Source of the DNA: Algoriphagus faecimaris
GTDB lineage: Bacteria > Bacteroidota > Bacteroidia > Cytophagales > Cyclobacteriaceae
Direction of reading: 5' to 3'
Assembly (NCBI RefSeq): GCF_900101705.1
Contig: NZ_FNAC01000022.1
Span: 1-64,000, forward strand
DNA: 64,000 nt
Below are positions 26,559-35,987 of this stretch, piece by piece. A program made the translations under genes and the position numbers. Numbering within the stretch: position 1 is the first letter of the stretch; each line of letters starts with the position of its first letter. The notes under the pieces were generated by a model. That model worked only from the letters and a program-made list of their open reading frames with translations. It was not told where the DNA came from and did not search any database.

Positions 26559-27734
26559 TTATTTGAGTAACTCGTAGATGCCGGCTACACCTTGGCCTCC
26601 TCCTACGCAAGCAGTGACCATACCGTATTTCTTTTCTCTTCTTCTTAGTTCATTGAAGAGTTGAACAGAGAGTTTAGCTCCTGTACATCCCAGTGGGTGT
26701 CCCAAAGCTACCGCTCCACCATTGACATTGACGATATCTTCATCCATATCCAGCTCTCTGATGACAGCCAGAGCCTGAGCTGCAAAAGCTTCATTGAGTT
26801 CAATCAAATCGATATCATTAAGAGACAGCCCAGCTTGCTTTAGTGCTTTTGGCACAGCCTCCTTTGGACCTATCCCCATGATTCTAGGGTCCACACCCGC
26901 TACGGAGTAAGACATCATTCGTGCTATTGGGTCCAAATTAAGCGACTTCATCAGTCGCTCGCTCATCACGACTACGAAAGCTGCCCCGTCTGAAGTTTGT
27001 GAGGAGTTTCCAGCTGTCACTTGTCCTCCATTTTTAAAAGCTGGTTTTAAATTAGACAATACCTCCATCGAAGTACCCGCGCGAGGCCCTTCATCAGTAT
27101 CGACGGTGAATTTTCTTGTCTTGCGCTTTCCTTTTTCATCCAGGTAAATTTCTTCAACCTCTACTGGCACGATTTCATCCTTAAACTTTCCACTGGAGAT
27201 AGCATCTAATGCTCGCTGATGGGATCTGACAGCAAATGAATCAGCATCTTCTCTCGTGATGTTATAATCTTTGGCCAGTTCCTCAGCAGTCAATCCCATA
27301 CTGAGGTAATAGGAAGGCGTTTCGGAAGCGATTTTCCAATTGAGTGCTGTTTTGTAACCCATCATGGGTACCAAGGACATGGACTCTGTACCTCCTGCAA
27401 TGATGCAGTCAGCCATACCTGCTTTGACCTTTCCGACAGCAAGTGCAATCGCTTCTACCCCTGACCCACAGTACCTATTCATGACAAAGCCGGGATTGTC
27501 TATGCCCAAAGCCAACAAAGAAATCATGCGCCCCATTTGCATGCCTTGTTCCGCTTCTGGAACTGCATTTCCTACGATTAAGTCATCTACCATTTTTGCC
27601 TCCAATCCAGGCGTATTGGCTACGAGATGCTTGATGACATCTGCAGCCAAATCATCCGGTCGATAGAAACGAAAGCCTCCTTTTTTAGCTTTCCCAACCG
27701 CCGATCTATATCCGTTTATTATATATGCGTCCAT
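26559..27734 (-). CDS. fadA: Acetyl-CoA acyltransferase (3-ketoacyl-CoA thiolase)
   Basis: The last enzyme of the beta-oxidation cycle, releasing acetyl-CoA. 391 residues. The nucleophile is C89 in [46 protein letters not shown] (catalytic His) and [16 protein letters not shown] (second Cys) are all intact. It lies between fadN and fadE. About 300 bases separate it from fadN, a gap holding a decayed four-helix-bundle gene. It should act with fadN as a complex or metabolic pair. Confidence 0.95.
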   Translation of the reverse strand: MDAYIINGYRSAVGKAKKGGFRFYRPDDLAADVIKHLVANTPGLEAKMVDDLIVGNAVPEAEQGMQMGRMISLLALGIDNPGFVMNRYCGSGVEAIALAVGKVKAGMADCIIAGGTESMSLVPMMGYKTALNWKIASETPSYYLSMGLTAEELAKDYNITREDADSFAVRSHQRALDAISSGKFKDEIVPVEVEEIYLDEKGKRKTRKFTVDTDEGPRAGTSMEVLSNLKPAFKNGGQVTAGNSSQTSDGAAFVVVMSERLMKSLNLDPIARMMSYSVAGVDPRIMGIGPKEAVPKALKQAGLSLNDIDLIELNEAFAAQALAVIRELDMDEDIVNVNGGAVALGHPLGCTGAKLSVQLFNELRRREKKYGMVTACVGGGQGVAGIYELLK

Positions 27735-27793
27735 TAGTTTCTATATTTTTTAATGTTGAATAGATTGAAGTATCTAGTATTTAGATTTAAGTA

Positions 27794-27985
27794 TTAGGAC
27801 TGTCCCACTATTGAAGACTTAATTCCTATAATCATCTTTTTATCTGAGAAAAGTCCGATTTTAGCTTTCTCGCTTTTTCTGATTGAAGTATTCTCCTCTG
27901 CTGGAAAGGACTTTGTGATAGAATAGACGTTTTTTGCAAAATCTACTGCTTCTTTCCAAACCTTTAGTGCTTTGAAATTATGCAT
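27794..27985 (-). pseudogene. Truncated four-helix-bundle (S23-like) protein gene
   Basis: A 63-residue frame starting MHNFKALKVWKEAVDFAKNV, followed by YSITKSFPAEE. This is the recognisable start of the four-helix-bundle proteins related to 23S rRNA intervening-sequence proteins (usual length about 120 residues). After residue 32 the expected continuation is lost (only TSIRKS faintly recalls it) and the frame ends early, so I read it as a decayed remnant. It sits inside the fadN-fadA gap on the operon strand, flanked by AT-rich direct-repeat-like text (ATTTAGATTTAAGTATTAGG). Probably non-functional. Confidence 0.6.
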
Positions 27986-28032
27986 GATTATAAATTTTTA
28001 ATACTCAATTCTTGATACTAAATACCTGATAA

Positions 28033-30438
28033 TTAATTTCTAAGCGGTTTGCCCTTAAAGAGTATGCTGTGAATTCGCTCAAGTGTTTTCTTTTCACCGG
28101 TAAGACTCAAGAATGCCTCTCTTTCCAAATCCAAAAGGTACTGCTCGGAAACTTCGGTAGGAGAAGATAAATCACCACCTGACATCACCCATGCCAATCT
28201 TCTGGCAATCTTGGCATCATGCTCGGAAATGTATGCTCCGTACTGCATTCCTGTTATACCTGCTTCAAACAAGGCTAGGGATGTTTTCCCTAAGACTTTG
28301 ATATTGGTCTGTTGTACAGGCTGAGTATATCCTGATTCATGAAGAGCAAGAACTTTAGCTTTAGCCTCGGCAAGTTGTCTTTTTCGATTCAAGGTTATAC
28401 CATCTTGATTTGTAAGATATCCTAGATTTCTAGCTTCTTCTGCGGAAGTAGAGACCTTAGCCATGGCAATATTCATGAAGTATTCTTGAAGCTGATTGAG
28501 CTCTACATCTCCCGATATCACCGAATTGGCGAATCTCCTCGTCATTTCTTTGGTTCCTCCTCCAGCAGGAATCAAACCTACTCCCACTTCGACCAAACCC
28601 ATATACAATTCGGCATGCGCCTGAATGTGATCAGCATGTAGTGACAATTCACAGCCACCACCCAATGCCATATTGTGCGGAGCTACTACAACCGGTACAG
28701 AAGAATACCTGGCTCTCATCATGGTGTTTTGGAACTGTGCGATCATCAAGTTGATCTCATCAAAGTCCTGATCTCCGGCAAACATAAAAAGCATAGAGAG
28801 ATTAGCTCCAGCCGAAAAGTTTCCACCTTCATTACCGATGACAAGTCCTTTATGTGATTTTTCCGCCATCCCTATTGCGGTATTGATACCCTCGATGACT
28901 TCCTGACCCATAGAGTTCATTTTGGTATGAAACTCCAAACCGATCACATCATCTCCTAGGTCATAGACGGTCGATCCTGCATTACCCCACAGCTTTTTAT
29001 CTGCTGCTTTTAAAGTATCGAGGATGATGAATTCGTCCACTCCTGGAATAGCTTTGTAGCTTTTTGATGGAATGTCATAATAACACTTTTTGCCACCTTC
29101 TACTTTATAAAAGGATTCATGACCAGCATCCAGCATTTCATAGACCCAAGAAGCTGGTTTTTCACCGGCAGCTTCCATTTTGCTTACCGTATCCTTTATG
29201 CCAAGAATATCCCAATTTTCAAATGGACCATATTCCCAACCAAATCCGGCACAAACTGCCTGATCTATGCGGTAGAGTTCGTCGGAAATTTCCGGAATAC
29301 GATTAGAACAATATCTGAAGAGATCATAAAAAGTAGCGCGGTAAAACTCTCCTGCTTTGTCATCAAAATTGACGAGAAGTTTGATTCTGTTTTTAAGATT
29401 CTCGTGTTCCTTTGCAGCTTCTAAGGCTTTGAATTTTGGCTTTTCTACATCCTTGTATTCAAAGGTTTCGAAGTCAATTTCTTTAAGCTCCTTTCGTCCG
29501 TCTTTGTGACGGATCATTTTAAAATAACCTTGACCCGTTTTGTCACCAAACCATTTGTTTTCGTAGAGGACCTCGACGATTTTTGGTAGCTTAAATTTAT
29601 CTCTAGACTCATCATCTGGAAGTGCTTTGTAGAGGTTATTGGCAACGTTTACCGTAGTATCCAAACCGACTACGTCCATGGTTCTAAAAGTTGCTGACTT
29701 GGCTCGACCAATTACAGTTCCAGTCAATTTGTCAACCTCAGATACGCCCATTCCCATCTTTTCGATGGTATGCATACCTGAAATAATAGCATAAACTCCA
29801 ATTCTATTGGCTATAAAAGCAGGTGTATCTTTACAGAGTACTGTCTCTTTTCCCAAAAACCTATCTCCGTAATCCATGAGAAAATCGATTATTTCTGGAT
29901 TGGTCTTAGGCGCAGGAATGATCTCCAGAAGTTTTAAATATCTCGGAGGATTGAAAAAGTGTGTACCTGCGAAGTTTTCTTGAAAATCCTCACTTCTGCC
30001 TTCACACATCATGTGCATAGGAATACCGGAAGTGTTGGAAGTGATCAAAGTACCAGGCTTCCTATATTTTTCTACTTTTTCGAAGAGTTGCTGCTTAATG
30101 TCCAAGCGCTCTACAACAACTTCAATAATCCAATCTACCTCCTTAATTTTGGGTAAATCGTCGTCAAAATTTCCAGTGCTAATTCTACTGGCAAATGCCT
30201 TGTCATAAATTGCCGATGGGTTAGACTTGAGAGTACTTTGCAGCGCTTGATTGACAATTCTGTTTCTTACTAGAGAATCTTCCTTCGTAAGACCTTTCTT
30301 TTTTTCCTCGTCTGTAAGTTCAAAAGGAACGATATCCAGCAGTAGGACTTGCACTCCAATATTGGCAAAGTGGCAAGCAATCCTGGATCCCATTACTCCT
30401 GAACCTAATACGGCTACTTTTTTTATGGTTTTATTCAT
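28033..30438 (-). CDS. fadN: Bifunctional 3-hydroxyacyl-CoA dehydrogenase/enoyl-CoA hydratase (FadN-type)
   Basis: An 801-residue protein carrying two beta-oxidation steps. The N-terminal dehydrogenase has the NAD-binding VAVLGSGVMGSRIACHF and later GTHFFNPPRYLKLLEIIP; the C-terminal part, from about residue 500, has the hydratase-fold GNEGGNFSAGANLSML, MALGGGCELSLHAD and VGVGLIPAGGGTKEM. This domain order (dehydrogenase first) is that of FadN rather than FadB/FadJ, which have the hydratase first. It starts 45 bases after the marR stop and is followed by fadA and fadE, forming one regulated operon. Confidence 0.93.
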   Translation of the reverse strand: MNKTIKKVAVLGSGVMGSRIACHFANIGVQVLLLDIVPFELTDEEKKKGLTKEDSLVRNRIVNQALQSTLKSNPSAIYDKAFASRISTGNFDDDLPKIKEVDWIIEVVVERLDIKQQLFEKVEKYRKPGTLITSNTSGIPMHMMCEGRSEDFQENFAGTHFFNPPRYLKLLEIIPAPKTNPEIIDFLMDYGDRFLGKETVLCKDTPAFIANRIGVYAIISGMHTIEKMGMGVSEVDKLTGTVIGRAKSATFRTMDVVGLDTTVNVANNLYKALPDDESRDKFKLPKIVEVLYENKWFGDKTGQGYFKMIRHKDGRKELKEIDFETFEYKDVEKPKFKALEAAKEHENLKNRIKLLVNFDDKAGEFYRATFYDLFRYCSNRIPEISDELYRIDQAVCAGFGWEYGPFENWDILGIKDTVSKMEAAGEKPASWVYEMLDAGHESFYKVEGGKKCYYDIPSKSYKAIPGVDEFIILDTLKAADKKLWGNAGSTVYDLGDDVIGLEFHTKMNSMGQEVIEGINTAIGMAEKSHKGLVIGNEGGNFSAGANLSMLFMFAGDQDFDEINLMIAQFQNTMMRARYSSVPVVVAPHNMALGGGCELSLHADHIQAHAELYMGLVEVGVGLIPAGGGTKEMTRRFANSVISGDVELNQLQEYFMNIAMAKVSTSAEEARNLGYLTNQDGITLNRKRQLAEAKAKVLALHESGYTQPVQQTNIKVLGKTSLALFEAGITGMQYGAYISEHDAKIARRLAWVMSGGDLSSPTEVSEQYLLDLEREAFLSLTGEKKTLERIHSILFKGKPLRN

Positions 30439-30483
30439 TTTTTTGGGTTTTTAGTAGGTTTAAGTCTACTCATACCTATTGAG

Positions 30484-30945
30484 TTATAATTCGAAAATTG
30501 GCTTATTAGCTTCAGCTCCACTAAATTGATCGATAACCATTTGGACTTTTTCGAAGACATCAAAAAAAGTCCTCAAATCAGATTCATCGATTACCTCTCT
30601 GATTTGTTCATTAAATTCTTTAATTGTCCTTACGGAAATTTCTTTCTTTTCCTTTCCCTCCTCGGTCAAAAATATCCGAACAGAACGCCGGTCTTGAGGA
30701 TCAGGTTTTTTGTAAACCAATCCCTTTTCTTCCATGGTTTTTAGCATTCTCGTGAGACTTCTTGTCTCCAAACCAATCATCGGAGCGATTTTGGTAGCGG
30801 GAGTCCCTTCCTTTGAATTAATATTAATTAGGACAAAACCAATCGCAGTGGTAAAACCTTCTTGCGCAGCATGCTGATTATACATACGCGATATGGCATG
30901 CCAAGCACTCTTTATGTGATAATCTACCGTCTCTTCTCGCTTCAT
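30484..30945 (-). CDS. MarR-family transcriptional regulator
   Basis: A 153-residue winged-helix regulator. The dimer helices flank a DNA-binding core: TPATKIAPMIGLETRSLTRM as the helix-turn-helix, then LKTMEEKGLVYKKPDPQDRR and SVRIFLTEEGKE as the wing with the conserved D.R motif. As the first gene before fadN it is the natural regulator of this fatty-acid degradation operon, possibly responding to acyl-CoA; the ligand is inference. Two GCATGC-centred palindromes 47-90 bases upstream of its start are likely its own operator. Confidence 0.9.
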   Translation of the reverse strand: MKREETVDYHIKSAWHAISRMYNQHAAQEGFTTAIGFVLININSKEGTPATKIAPMIGLETRSLTRMLKTMEEKGLVYKKPDPQDRRSVRIFLTEEGKEKKEISVRTIKEFNEQIREVIDESDLRTFFDVFEKVQMVIDQFSGAEANKPIFEL

Positions 30946-30991
30946 TCTTCAGTGGTATTGATTTAGAGAGACTTAAATTAAGAAAAAAATG

Positions 30992-31005
30992 GTAGGCATG
31001 CCTAC
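30992..31005. promoter_or_regulatory. Probable MarR operator, perfect palindrome
   Basis: GTAGGCATGCCTAC is a perfect 14-bp palindrome located 47 bases upstream of the marR start codon. Its position between the likely promoter and the gene fits autorepression of marR-fadN-fadA-fadE. A second, partial copy lies 30 bp away centre to centre. Confidence 0.65.
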
Positions 31006-31021
31006 TATATTTGAAAATTAA

Positions 31022-31035
31022 TTAGGCATGCATCA
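31022..31035. promoter_or_regulatory. Second, partial operator copy
   Basis: TTAGGCATGCATCA keeps the AGGCATGC core of the first palindrome with a degenerate right arm. The centres of the two GCATGC cores are exactly 30 bp apart, about three helical turns, consistent with two regulator dimers on one DNA face. Confidence 0.5.
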
Positions 31036-31210
31036 CAAATTATTATTGGAAAATAATAATTATAAAGAATAAAATTCTTTAGTTATAATTAAAAGTAAGT
31101 AAAAAAAAATATTCTTAAGGTTTTTATTCGAATTCCGAATTTTGTTTCGATGCCTTATTTTACTTCTAAAAATGGAAAAATTATGTCTTTTTGATTCAAA
31201 TCAAAGTAAA

Positions 31211-32959
31211 TCAAGACTGATATATCTGTTCTATTTGCTTTTCGTATTTTTCTTTAATCACTTTTCTTTTGAGTTTCATCGTAGGTGTCAACTCTCCCGA
31301 ATCAATTCCCCAGGGTTCAGCCAAAAGTTTAAACCGCTTGATTTGTTCCCATTTTCCAAAGTACTTATTCAAGTAGTCAATTTCAGTTTGATACTTATTG
31401 ATTATTTCTTCCCTAGCAATCATTTCCTCATCAGAAGTAAAGGGAATATCCTTTCTTTTGCAATACTCTCTGAGGTTTTCAAAACTTGGAACTATCAAAG
31501 CAGCCGGATAATTTTTACCATCTCCCACTACCATCAGCTGCTCGATTAAAGTGGATTCTTTGAATTTATTTTCCATGACTTGAGGAGCGATGTATTTTCC
31601 GCCGGAAGTTTTAAACATCTCTTTCTTCCTGTCAGTGATTCTAAGGTAATCGCCATCCAACTCACCGATGTCTCCAGTATGAAACCAGCCATTTTTAAGC
31701 ACTTCTGCGGTCATATCAGGTTGCTTGTAGTATCCTTGCATGACATTGGGTCCTTTGACTAGAATTTCCCCATCTTCCGCGATTTTGACTTCTACATCTT
31801 TCACCAATTTCCCGACCCATCCAATTCGTATTTCTTCATAGTTGCTCAAAGATGCAGATACCACCGGTGAAGTCTCCGTCAAGCCGTATCCCTCACAAAC
31901 TTTGATGCCAGCTGCCCAGAATACCCTAGCTAGTCGAGGCTGAAGAGCTGAGGCGCCAGAATTGATCTGCATGATGTTGCCACCTAAAGCTTCTCTCCAC
32001 TTCGAAAAAATCAGTTTGTTGGCTAATTTTAGCTGAAAATTGTACCAAGGTCCTTTATCTTCTCTAGGATCATACTTCAAGCCTAAGTTCAAAGCCCAGA
32101 AAAACAATTGTTTTTTAACTCCTGTGAGTTCATAGCCTTTGGCAACTATTTTATCATATACTTTTTCTAAAAGTCGAGGAACTGTATTAAATACATGCGG
32201 TTGTACTTCTTTCAAGTTCTCGCCAATAGTCTCCAAATTTTCCGCATAATACACGGTGAAACCCAAGTACATGAAGCAAAAGGAAGCCGTTCGCTCAAAA
32301 ATATGACAAAGTGGCAAAAAGCTTAACACTTTGGACGTGCCCGGAGGAGGGCTCATAATATGTGAAACTGAGAGTACATTGGAAAGTACATTGTGATGAG
32401 TCAGCATGACACCTTTTGGTCTGCCTGTAGTGCCAGAAGTATAAATGATCGTAAATAGGTCCTCTGGCTTGACTTGCTCTTTGGATCGCTCTAGTCTTGC
32501 TAGATCACCTTTGGATCCCTTTTCTAATAGTTCACTCCAATGCTCTACTCCCTCGAGTTGATCAAAAGTATAAATCTTCAAATCACCTGCTACATCTATG
32601 GCTTTTTCATAAATGACCTGGTCTCCCGCAAAGATCATTTTTACCTCCGCATGATCAAAAATATAAGCATAATCATCACTGGTAATCGTAGGATACATGG
32701 GTACAGACACAGCTCCTATCTGCTGTAAGGCTAAATCAACGAAATTCCATTCGGGTCTATTTTCTGAGATGATCGCTACCTTGTCTCCTGGGGTGATTCC
32801 CTGATCTAAAAATGCCAGACTCAAATTGTCTACAGTTTCTTTGAATTGACGCGAAGAATAAGATTTCCATTCTCCATTTTCCTTTCTAGAAAGGGCAATT
32901 TTTTTGTCAAATTCTTTAATCTGATAAGGGATTAAATCAAAAAGGCGGGTAAGGTTCAT
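31211..32959 (-). CDS. fadD: Long-chain fatty-acid--CoA ligase
   Basis: An AMP-binding enzyme activating long-chain fatty acids with ATP and CoA. About 582 residues from ATG 32959, giving MNLTRLFDLIPYQIKEFDKK; the frame is open to 32998. Motifs: TIIYTSGTTGRPKGVMLTH (P-loop), GASALQPRLARVFWAAG, EGYGLTETSPVVS, and GWFHTGDIGELDGDYLRITD with DRKKEMFKTSGGKYIAPQ. It lacks a membrane segment. It lies upstream of marR on the same strand but 265 bases away, so it probably has its own terminator and promoter. It supplies substrate to the fadNAE enzymes. Confidence 0.94.
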   Translation of the reverse strand: MNLTRLFDLIPYQIKEFDKKIALSRKENGEWKSYSSRQFKETVDNLSLAFLDQGITPGDKVAIISENRPEWNFVDLALQQIGAVSVPMYPTITSDDYAYIFDHAEVKMIFAGDQVIYEKAIDVAGDLKIYTFDQLEGVEHWSELLEKGSKGDLARLERSKEQVKPEDLFTIIYTSGTTGRPKGVMLTHHNVLSNVLSVSHIMSPPPGTSKVLSFLPLCHIFERTASFCFMYLGFTVYYAENLETIGENLKEVQPHVFNTVPRLLEKVYDKIVAKGYELTGVKKQLFFWALNLGLKYDPREDKGPWYNFQLKLANKLIFSKWREALGGNIMQINSGASALQPRLARVFWAAGIKVCEGYGLTETSPVVSASLSNYEEIRIGWVGKLVKDVEVKIAEDGEILVKGPNVMQGYYKQPDMTAEVLKNGWFHTGDIGELDGDYLRITDRKKEMFKTSGGKYIAPQVMENKFKESTLIEQLMVVGDGKNYPAALIVPSFENLREYCKRKDIPFTSDEEMIAREEIINKYQTEIDYLNKYFGKWEQIKRFKLLAEPWGIDSGELTPTMKLKRKVIKEKYEKQIEQIYQS

Positions 32960-32999
32960 ATTGGGTTTTCTTGATTTGGCTGCATCTAATATAATCAAA

Positions 33000-33430
33000 A
33001 TCTAACCCGAATTGCAAGAGCTTATTCACATGATCAACAGCTCTATATCTTTATTATTTTATTTAATTAGAAAAAACTATTAAGGTTATTAGCTCTGTTG
33101 ATATGTGGATAATAGAAATTTATTTATCAATTAACAATATTGAAATAGCTCTTCATCACTTATCTACCACTTATCCATAGGTTTTACACATGGGATTTAC
33201 TGGTAATGAGTGAGTTGTTTAAATTTCTTTGTTTTTGTGGACTACTGATAGAATTTACTGTGTGTGAAAGTTCAGTGTGGATTACCATGTGTGTGAGTGT
33301 GTAGAATTCTGGGGTTTTCCCCAAGTGAAATGGATTTACTTTCCATTCATTAATTTGGTGTGGAGAACTCAATTTTATGAACATTCTTAATTCAAGTTAT
33401 CCACTTCTATTTCTCGATTATCCACTGAAT
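33000..33430. other. Candidate chromosomal replication origin (oriC): DnaA-box cluster
   Basis: This stretch of about 390 bp between fadD and the next gene, extending into that gene's 3' end, has no credible gene but many DnaA-box-like 9-mers (consensus TTATNCACA). One is perfect: TGTGGATAA at 33104-33112. Others are TTATTCACA 33022-33030, TTTTACACA 33182-33190, TTATCCATA 33171-33179, TGTGGATTA 33276-33284, TGTGTAGAA 33298-33306, and TTATCCACT at 33397-33405 and 33418-33426. Very AT-rich text at about 33040-33150 could be the unwinding element. mnmG, a gene often next to origins, lies 2.6 kb away and two parS sites about 4.5 kb away. No dnaA gene is in the window. Confidence 0.55.
33104..33112 (-). 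promoter_or_regulatory. Consensus DnaA box
   Basis: TGTGGATAA, the exact complement of TTATCCACA, lies in the AT-rich core of the candidate origin. It is the best match in the cluster. Confidence 0.6.
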
Positions 33431-35096
33431 TATTTTTGATAATTCCTGTTGATTTCGAAGGATTGATTACCAAATCCTCAGTTGTCCATCCACTTTTGAT
33501 AATGATTTCTTTGCTTTTATTTTCTTCATTTAGGTAATAGTAGACCTTTTCTGCTTGCCTGTTTTCGTAAAAACTTGCAGGATCCCACCTTCTATTTTCA
33601 TTCATATCTTCGATAACACGAATCGTATATGTGCCCGCTTCAATATTTTCAAAAGAAAATGTAGACTCCTCATTTAGGTGCTTTTCTTGGTGGACTTCTC
33701 CCTTTTGATTTAGGAGTTGCACGATGAGGGGATAATTTTGGGCATTGATGCTTCCCGATATTTTATCTGCTAAAGTATTGGGATTGATTCTTCTATAGTT
33801 TGCAATCAGAGGCTTTAAATTGTATTGATTTTGAATATCCTGAAAGGTAGAGTCTGCGATATTTAAGGAGAATATCTGTAGCTCAAGGGAATCAGGAATA
33901 GGAATGTTGATCAGAAGAATATCCCTTTTTAGTGAATCCTTAAAGGAGAGCATATCAGGCTCTATTTGGATTCGATTAGTACTATCCAGTGGAATGTATA
34001 GGGAATCGTAATAAACCTGTGTAATGGGCTTATTGAAGCTTAGTTCGGCTTGTAATTCTTCTAAAAAATTAAGACCTGATTTTGCGCTTAATGTCAATTC
34101 TTCAGGCTTTCTTTCAGTCTGTGGGAATTTTGCCCAGATACTTGTGTCTTGTCTGAACCCTATAGAGTCCGCTAGCTGAAGATTCACTAGAAGGCTATCA
34201 TTTCCCGTTTCTTTTGAAAACAGTTTTAGGTTTTTCTCCCCTTGTGTATAGAAGATGGTTTCGCCAAAACCCTCCGCATCAATCTTAATTTCAATAGGAT
34301 TCTTGTTTAAAACCAAATCATAACTACCATTGGAAATAGATGATCTCTGAAATTTGAACTCAGTCAAATCTGCTAAGGACAAGTTGAATTGAATGAAGTT
34401 TTGATTATCCTCTATGTTGATGGTGTCTTTTAAAAAATCAAATGCTTCAGTTTTAAATTCAGCCTTTAATGTGTTGTTTTCATCTTTCCAGGCATAGGCT
34501 CTATAAGCTCCTTCTTTGATATTGCCGATGGTAAAATTTCCTATACTATCTACTTGAGAAATGTAATATGGAGGTCCTGTGAATAGATCGGTGGTATCTC
34601 CTTCCGGATAAAGACCGACTAGGATGTCCTCGAAATCATTTCTTCCTTTGGGATAGTAAATGGAGACATTTCCATTAACTTCTAAGCTGTCAATTGTCTC
34701 CCCTGTCGAAAATACAAGCTTTAGGTTTTCAGCAGGGTTTCCTTCGGATAAGTCTTGAATGGATTTTTGGAAATTAAATACGTATGTGGTGTTTTCTTCT
34801 AGCTCTTGATTGAGTTCTATCCTGACTTCATTCTTTAAGGCTTGAATATTTAGCTCATCTTTGTTTATTCTTGGGGTAATGATGATGTTTTTATTTGCAT
34901 TATCTAGCTTGACGTATTCATCAAAGGTTAAAATTATTTCTTCTGGTTTAGTATTTAAACTTTGATCCTCAGGGATCATAGATAGGAGTTTTGGCGGATC
35001 CTTATCTACAGGTCCTCCCATAGGCGCACTTTGCTTTGCACAAGCTGAAATTATTAATAAACAGCTGATAATCAGTATTTTATTTATATTTTTCAC
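33387..35096 (-). CDS. Lipoprotein with N-terminal bacterial Ig-like (Big_5) domain
   Basis: About 569 residues. I choose GTG at 35096 because it gives a proper lipoprotein signal (NINKILIISCLLIISACAKQ, lipidated C19) and forms a GTGA overlap with the upstream methyltransferase stop; the frame is open to 35165. The mature start SAPMGGPVDKDPPKLLSMIP and LNTKPEEIILTFDEYVKLDN mark the Big_5 domain, a common first domain of Bacteroidota surface lipoproteins. The C-terminal part has FENIEAGTYTIRVIEDMNEN, then WDPASF, a regulatory-like beta module. Function unknown. The 3' end overlaps two DnaA-box-like sites of the candidate origin. Confidence 0.82.
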   Translation of the reverse strand: MKNINKILIISCLLIISACAKQSAPMGGPVDKDPPKLLSMIPEDQSLNTKPEEIILTFDEYVKLDNANKNIIITPRINKDELNIQALKNEVRIELNQELEENTTYVFNFQKSIQDLSEGNPAENLKLVFSTGETIDSLEVNGNVSIYYPKGRNDFEDILVGLYPEGDTTDLFTGPPYYISQVDSIGNFTIGNIKEGAYRAYAWKDENNTLKAEFKTEAFDFLKDTINIEDNQNFIQFNLSLADLTEFKFQRSSISNGSYDLVLNKNPIEIKIDAEGFGETIFYTQGEKNLKLFSKETGNDSLLVNLQLADSIGFRQDTSIWAKFPQTERKPEELTLSAKSGLNFLEELQAELSFNKPITQVYYDSLYIPLDSTNRIQIEPDMLSFKDSLKRDILLINIPIPDSLELQIFSLNIADSTFQDIQNQYNLKPLIANYRRINPNTLADKISGSINAQNYPLIVQLLNQKGEVHQEKHLNEESTFSFENIEAGTYTIRVIEDMNENRRWDPASFYENRQAEKVYYYLNEENKSKEIIIKSGWTTEDLVINPSKSTGIIKNNSVDNREIEVDNLN

Positions 35097-35986
35097 TTCT
35101 TTTTCAAGATGTAGAGAATGCTGGAATATTCTTTTGTTTTCTTTGCTTTCTGATTGGATTGCCATCCTAGCCTCATTGCATTAATATAATTGGAAAAAGC
35201 ATTTGACTCTGGATTTTTATATTTTTCTGAGAGTAGAGAGACATAATAGCTATCAAAAATCATGGGTATTTTTTCATGCACGGCCAGATTGAATTGATCG
35301 GCTAGGTTTACTATGGATTCATTGGAAAAGTGGTATAAATGTCTCGGTACATCCCAACCTGCCCAAGATTCTTGGTATTTGACTGCATCAAGACTTTTAT
35401 AATTGGGAACGGCAATCAATATATAGCCGTTCGGATTAAGTGCCTTTTTAAGTTTATTTAGAGTTTTGCGAAGGGAATGGATATGCTCCAAAACGTGAAA
35501 TAAAGTGATCACGTCATATTTTGGCTTTTCTTCAAAAAAGGCAGTTGATTTATAAATTTTCTGATTGGTCAACTGTGATGCTTTTTTTCTAGCCTTTGTA
35601 TTAGGCTCCATTCCGTCTATCTCCCAGCCCCTCGTTTTTAAAGCCTGCAGTAAAAACCCTGCCCCGCACCCATAATCCAATATTTTCCCTTTGGGAATAA
35701 GTGATTCAATCAGTCGTACTTTTTTTCTAATGTTTACCTTTCTGACTCTGTTATAAATCTTTTCAGTAAAAGTGGATGTAGAATCAGTATGGGAGTAATA
35801 TTGTGGAAATTCGTAATAGGGTTCAATTTCCTTTTTTTTAGGTCTTGGATTGGTAAAAAGTAAATTGCATTGAGTGCATCTGCATAGGATAAATTTTTCC
35901 TTGCTTACGGCATGATCTATAACTTCTCTATCATTTAGAAAATGCCCACTTTTACATAGTGGGCATTTGTTGAGTCTTTCGGACAT
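35093..35986 (-). CDS. Class I SAM-dependent methyltransferase with N-terminal zinc ribbon
   Basis: About 297 residues. The N-terminus has a likely zinc ribbon, CPLC and CTQC near residues 8 and 38, ahead of the Rossmann domain. SAM motif I is ILDYGCGAGFLLQALKTRGW, followed by GMEPN; DVITLFHVLEHIHS and GYILIAVPNYKSLDA complete the fold. This arrangement is common among methyltransferases acting on sugars or lipids, but the substrate is unknown. ATG 35986 lies one base after the mnmG stop and its own stop overlaps the next GTG, so mnmG, this gene and the lipoprotein are probably coupled. Confidence 0.85.
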   Translation of the reverse strand: MSERLNKCPLCKSGHFLNDREVIDHAVSKEKFILCRCTQCNLLFTNPRPKKKEIEPYYEFPQYYSHTDSTSTFTEKIYNRVRKVNIRKKVRLIESLIPKGKILDYGCGAGFLLQALKTRGWEIDGMEPNTKARKKASQLTNQKIYKSTAFFEEKPKYDVITLFHVLEHIHSLRKTLNKLKKALNPNGYILIAVPNYKSLDAVKYQESWAGWDVPRHLYHFSNESIVNLADQFNLAVHEKIPMIFDSYYVSLLSEKYKNPESNAFSNYINAMRLGWQSNQKAKKTKEYSSILYILKKK

Positions 35987-35987
35987 T

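Noticed and set aside
33184..33384. 66-residue minus-strand open frame in the candidate origin
   Set aside because: Low-complexity composition, no motifs, and it lies over DnaA-box-like sites; not a credible gene.
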